Shown in pieces: positions 59,549 through 64,000 of a stretch of 64,000 nt of DNA. Positions within the stretch are counted from its first letter, which is position 1. Every line of letters begins with the position of its first letter. This stretch comes from Vandiemenella viatica (lineage: Eukaryota > Arthropoda > Insecta > Orthoptera > Morabidae). A program made the translations under genes and the position numbers. The stretch is from positions 5,836,924 through 5,900,923 of the forward strand of contig JARYHS010008074.1 in the NCBI GenBank assembly GCA_031002005.1. The letters are read 5' to 3'. The notes below the pieces were generated by a model, which was given only the letters and a program-made list of their open reading frames with translations, made no database searches and had not been told where the DNA came from.

Positions 59549-60541
59549 TTTATCCTGTATTGTAGGATGTCCCATCACTGTTAAACAAAATCTTTATATT
59601 TAAAGATTATTTTTAACCTTTTAGTTCACATTACTACGAAAGCGTGTTTTTAGTTTTTTAAACTACAATTTTATTTATAGCATAAGGAACAAATTATTTA
59701 TTTGTTATTAGTAATTTATTGAGCACGTTGTTAGTGACACAAGTTTGCCGCTTTTGATTTATGGCATCAAGGTAATTGCACTGGCCTATTTGAATAGGTA
59801 TCCACTACCAGTGCAATATCTTCTGAGTAAGCCGTAAATTCTTTTGAATGTTTCAATTGTTTTAAAGTCCTAACCATTCTGCTAGGCGGAATAGGACAGC
59901 TGGGAAGGAATTCAGCCATGGTCGTTTGGCAGAACCATCCAGCACTTCACCTGGAGTGATTTGGGGAAAACTTTTTTTCCCTGTGGCTCTACATCTCGTC
60001 GACGTTGAGGTTAATTAGAGGGGGTAAAAGGCAGGTGACAAGGAACGGGAAGGAATTCGACCATGATCTTTTGACAGAACCACCTAGGCATTCACCTGGA
60101 GTGATTTTCGGCAACCGTCAAAAACCCAGATCTAGGTGGCTGCACTTTGAATCGAACCCACATCCTCCCGATTGCGAGGCCAGAACGTAAACCGTTCACC
60201 TACTACGCTGATTCGCACCAAGTAAGTTCCCATAAGAATATACATTTAGAATTAAATGTATAGTACTTGAAATTTTTTTATCAGTCCTTAAGAGTACTAG
60301 GAATTTATTCAATGATTTCAAAATAGCAATATGCAATATGACCCTCCAGTCTTTTTTGCGACTATAGGGAGAAAAAAAAGTTCAATTTCTGCATACAAAA
60401 TTCCTATCAAAATTTATTTCGTAGCTTGTTTTTCTATAATTCTAATGTTTGTAGGTTATATCAATTTGGGTATTTATAAATGTGACCCCATATGACTTCA
60501 TTTTTAATAATGTGATGATTAAAAACGAATAAATTCTTCCG

Positions 60542-61700
60542 TTGGGAAGCAATACCAGGAATCTTTCAATCGCCAGAGCCTCGTCCGTGCAAACAGGGTG
60601 CACCACATGAAGGAGAGGTTGACATTAGGTTGAAAAAGACTGATATAGTCTTTCCAAAACCCTTACACCCCTAACATAACAGTAATTAGATGTTTAGGAG
60701 GCATATAAATTTCACGTTGATGGGTATGATGTATGCCTACTACGAGAGCTAAAAATGCACCCTTTTCGGTTTAATCGCCGATGGGGATAGCGGTACAATC
60801 TCTTATCCCCTCGCTTAGTAAACACACAGCTCACATGGTATATATAACGTCGTTGTGATGTATTCAGTCTGCGCGTACCATCTTATGTCACTTACGGGAC
60901 TGGACGGAAAGGAGGGGTTTTCGGGTTGGGATAAATTAGACAAATGAAATTGGAATATATTCGTCGTATTAGGTATCATCATCTACTATTTAACACCTCC
61001 TCTTAATTTTATATTGCGATACCCTAAAATCTCTTACCGCTTCGCGCTTTAAATACACAGATCACGTGGTATATATGAGCACTTCTATTTATATCAGAAC
61101 ATTTAATCTCTTAAATAAAATGCAGTGAATCGTTGCTGACTCCTAAAACGATGAAGTTTTAAGTATACATACATAACTGATGAAGGAAAGTACAGAAAGG
61201 TCAATTCGTATATTTTCACTTTTTTATATATATATATGCAATACGCGCGGTATCGCGATATAAAGTATTAAGTGGTTGGGTTCAATTCTAGATGACGATA
61301 CCTAAAACGGCCAAAATTTTACAATTATTTTTAATATCGCGAATACCGTTTGCTACGTTATTCCTAAAATTTTACTTTAATACTGCGAATACCGTTTCCT
61401 ATAAATTTTACAATTTCATTTCAGTATCGCGAATATCGTTTCCTATGTTGTTCTGATGTAGTGATTTTTTTCAGAATTTTAACTATGCAACCGGTATCTA
61501 TCGCAAATACCGTTTGCCCTGTTGTTCTTACAATTTTATTTTAATACTGTATCCTAGAAATTTTACTATTTCATTTCTAATGTATTAATTTTTTTAAGAA
61601 TTTTGTTTTAATTATGCAACCGGTATCGCGATATAGAATTAAGTGGCTGGATTAAATTCTGGATGATGATAACCAAAACAACTAAAATTTTATTTCAATA
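60542..61700. other. AT-rich stretch with diverged internal repeats
   Basis: No gene. Two direct repeats of about 78 bp (61249-61325 and 61616-61694: ggtatcgcgatataRa, attaagtggYtgg, aaattttaYt) are about 368 bp apart. Between them the motif tatcgcgaataccgtttSct recurs four times at irregular 45-90 bp steps. This is an old local duplication. Confidence 0.6.
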
Positions 61701-61716
61701 TCGGAAGATATTACAT

Positions 61717-61790
61717 GGAAGGAATTGGAGGACGCGGTAAAGAGAATGAAAGCGCCTGGAGAGGATGAAGTGAGCGTGGAGATGGTATGA
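61717..61790 (+). pseudogene. Scrap of an RTE-type reverse transcriptase
   Basis: One frame reads WKELEDAVKRMKAPGEDE and VSVEMV before a stop, resembling the start of RTE reverse transcriptases (compare AMNDLKANKAVGIDEIPAVLF at 44184 here). It ends near a short (ATT)n at about 61808-61820. Very short, so only suggestive. Confidence 0.45.
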
Positions 61791-61904
61791 GCTGCTGGAG
61801 TAGCCTAATTATTATTATTCACTAAAAGTGTGTGGCGGAGGGTGCATTGCGCCTTTCCGATAGGGTAATAGTTTGCAAGGGATATACAGGATATAGCAGC
61901 AGTC

Positions 61905-62045
61905 TCCATGGACTAATATGATGAACCATCCCAGCATTCGCCTGGAGTAATCAGGGAAAACCTTGGAAAAACCAGATTAAGATGGCCGGAGCTCTTAATC
62001 GAAAGCAGTGTCCATCAGTCTCTACGCCACTGATGGACAGTGCTC
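61905..62045 (-). repeat. SINE fragment
   Basis: It has the family tail module on minus (plus: gaaccatcccagcattcgcc, tggagtaatcagggaaaacc, agatggccggagctcttaatcg, then tctctacgccactg at the A-box end). The B box is decayed. Same family as 6490-6690. Confidence 0.6.
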
Positions 62046-62390
62046 GACGCACTGTAACGCACCGCCCCCACCACCGCCATCGGAGCGACCCGGCGGGAGT
62101 GGGAGGGCGGGGTCGGAGGGTATAAATATCGATGCGCGCGGTCCTCCACCTCCACCTGCCCTCCAAGAAAAGGCAGTAATTGGTGCTGTGCTGCTGCTGC
62201 TGCAGTCCAACAGTCGCGTCCTGGCCTGCGTTCCTCAAGCCGACCACTGGACGCTACCTGAAGATGATGGCACGGTACGCCATCGAAAATTCGTACATTT
62301 ACGACCAAATGACCCGGCTGCACGCCCGAGAGATCTTCAAACATCAGATCCGCCGGGAAAACTTACGATTACACAATATTTGTTTTGCTG
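62046..62390 (+). promoter_or_regulatory. GC-rich block with TATA box, possible retroelement promoter
   Basis: GTATAAATA at about 62119-62127 follows a GC-rich stretch and precedes a transcribed-looking leader with a (CTG)n run. Further on, CTGAAGA, a GATGGC/GCCATC stem and GAAA (about 62258-62290) resemble part of a hammerhead core, but the remaining core and stem I are not convincing. The hAT-like MITE interrupts the block at 62391. It may be an LTR or Penelope-type end. The ORF 62008-62526 crosses a MITE junction and is not a gene. Confidence 0.3.
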
Positions 62391-62756
62391 CAGGGCCGCC
62401 GTAAGCGGGCGTGCAAGGCGTGCACCGCACGCGGGCGGCACATTGAGAGGGGCGGAAAAACGAGTGATCGACAGTCGCCGCCCCGCGACAGTTGCCACTC
62501 CATTGTCGCCGCGACGTAATTTGTAGCGTATTATGTAGCGGGCGACCTTTTTTTTAGCTCAACAGCTGCTTCGAGCGGCTGGCGACAATCGGGATGGCAA
62601 CAATGGGGGCGGCAAATAATGTTCGAAGGGGCGGCAATCTCACAATTTTTGGAACCGGTTCGGAAATTTCCTAGATCCACCACTGGCTGTAGTTAGACAG
62701 GGGGCGGCATAATCGGTATTTGCACGCGGGCGCTCAAACAGCTAGCGGCGGGCCTG
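62391..62756. mobile_element. hAT-like MITE, 366 bp, GC-rich
   Basis: The ends are CAGGGCCGCCG and CAGGCCCGCCG (inverted). The flanks TTTTGCTG (62383-62390) and GTTTGCTG (62757-62764) are an 8-bp duplication with one mismatch. CAGGG-type ends with 8-bp duplications are hAT traits. The interior is GC-rich with repeated gggcggc motifs and encodes nothing. Confidence 0.8.
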
Positions 62757-62829
62757 GTTTGCTGTAATTCCGAAATACGTCAGTCGTGAATTTTTTTAGC
62801 TACTCGTAGCTTCTGTGGAGAGCAAGGCC

Positions 62830-64000
62830 TTCGGTTTTCCAGGTCTTCCCAAAATAACTACTTCAACTTACATTTTCCCTCCAACTATATATACCTGTCA
62901 CGAATCGGGCGGCTCTTCATTAGACCTTCCATAATGCCTCCATTAACCCCTTTTAATGCGGACCCCATGCAGAACAACAATATTTTAATTGGGGATGCAC
63001 TAGTGACTTGTATGCAATCGATTTAACTTCCTGAGTGCATTGATTTAAATTACGACCTAGAAATCGGAGCATACGATTTGCTTTTCCCATTACATTCTCG
63101 ATATGCTCATTCCACAACAAATTATTACGAATTGTTACACTAGGTATTTAGCGGAATCTACCGTTCTAAGGACAGTGCCATTAATTGTATATTCAGAGAA
63201 AAATGTTATCACCTTTTTACTTATACGCATGACTTGGCACTTTTTAGCGCTTAACTCCAACTGCCAGTCTTTACACCACGCAATTATTTTCATAATATCG
63301 TCTTGTAACAAAGAGTAGTCGTCCTGGGTTTTGATTTCACGATAAATAATTGCATCATCGGCAAATATTCTTTTCATTCCCCTTATAATGTTGCAAAAGT
63401 CATTAATGTATATGAGAAACAACAGAGGCCCTATCACGCTTCCCTGGGGACCCCGGACCTCACCTCGGTAAGTGATGAACGCTCACCGTCGAGAACTACA
63501 CACTGTGTTCTGCCCTTCACAAAGTCTGCTACCCAGTTGCATATTTCTCCAGATATGCCGTAACCACGAAGTTTCCTAAGTAACCTAATGTGAGGCACAG
63601 CGTCGAAGGTTTTTTATTTTTAAATTTTATAGAACTAAGTCAACATGGGATTGCACATCTATTATGTGGCATAAGTCGTGAATTAAAGGTGCAAGTTGTG
63701 TTTCGCAACATCGGCCTTTTCTGAAGCCATATTAATTTGGGTTTAAAAGCTCACCTTCATCCAAAAACCGCAAAACATTTGAATATATGATATGTTCTAA
63801 AATCCTGCAAAATATTGAGGTTAACGAGATCGGCCTATAATTTTAAGGATCATTAACATTCCCATTTTTAAACAATGGATTTACGATAGCGGTCTTTCAT
63901 TCGGCTGGTATTTTTTCTTTATCCAAGGAGGCGGTATATAATTTCATCAAATACGGCGCAATTTCCTTTGCGTACCTGGAGTAGAATATTGTGGGAATAC
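62830..64000 (-). pseudogene. Jockey/CR1-like reverse transcriptase, runs off the right edge
   Basis: On minus from the edge: NYRPISLTSI-like near 63840, NQYGFRKGRC near 63730, KTFDAVPHIRLLRKL (motif A) near 63590, GVPRG-like then SVIGPLLFLIYINDF near 63430, FADD at 63354-63365 (intact), and WQLELSAKKCQVM near 63240. The tail follows: NNLLWNEHIENVMGKANRML near 63090 and KSIAYKSLVHPQLKY near 63000. A short AT-rich interruption lies at about 63611-63636, and stops and shifts occur near 63130-63160 and 63470. The same broad clade as 41640-42895 but a different family. Confidence 0.85.

Larger units (their letters stand above)
52305..60541 (+). mobile_element. P-like element, copy B, split by a foldback complex
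   Basis: 52305-53007 aligns with copy A 3283-3981, and 59679 to about 60541 continues the alignment at copy A 3982. The split is a precise join at tttttac|agcataagg. Relative to A it lacks two blocks, about 4084-4376 and 4460-6380 (the latter includes THAP exon 2). It shares the two SINE modules (59885-60230) and the same right limit as copy A. The left end is CATGGAGGTACG. No flanking duplication is found. Confidence 0.75.

Noticed and set aside
62008..62526. 172-residue plus-strand ORF
   Set aside because: It crosses the junction of a hAT-like MITE at 62391 and a SINE scrap, and its openness comes from GC richness.

Overview
The window looks like repeat-rich, AT-rich heterochromatic or intergenic DNA from an insect. 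The errantivirus-type Ty3/gypsy remnant with an insect F-like envelope, Transib, mariner, P-like, Helitron, RTE and R1-type elements, together with tRNA-derived SINEs, point to an insect. A large polyneopteran genome (orthopteran or relative) is my guess from the SINE style and is not proven. I found no host gene, tRNA, rRNA or CRISPR array that I can support. Almost every real coding stretch is a decayed transposon gene.

Layout. 1-201: tail of a non-LTR element. 1221-3220: broken errantivirus envelope gene (minus). 3283-6995: a P-superfamily-like element (copy A) with a two-exon THAP domain. 6996-10915: Ty3/gypsy gag-pol remnant (minus), probably the same provirus as the envelope gene. 11095-16113 and 18349-20311: two direct copies of a duplicated segment. 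Copy A carries a 1991-bp Helitron and a 1019-bp element with TG...CA ends, and copy B keeps the uninterrupted site for both. 23180-23426: a complete SINE with a target duplication. 23443-24736: an unidentified broken coding region. 28925-31131: RTE-like retrotransposon. 32431-38440: R1/Jockey-group retrotransposon with an in-frame 186-bp tandem array. 39386-40357: mariner. 41640-42895: Jockey/CR1 reverse transcriptase.

42896-60541 is a stack of insertions within insertions. An RTE element (minus) holds a 1198-bp P-like MITE and a Transib element. The Transib element holds a foldback element whose arms are 171-bp satellite repeats. The foldback holds a 30-bp P-type excision scar. Next to the RTE lies a second P-like copy (B) split by another foldback complex, and that complex holds a Helitron filled with a 369-bp dimeric satellite. 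Several insertions have paralogous empty sites or exact target duplications inside the window, so their ends and relative order can be read directly.

60542-64000 holds decayed repeats, an RTE scrap, a SINE, a hAT-like MITE and a Jockey/CR1 reverse transcriptase that runs off the right edge. The genes do not form a pathway. The window is mainly a record of successive transposition.
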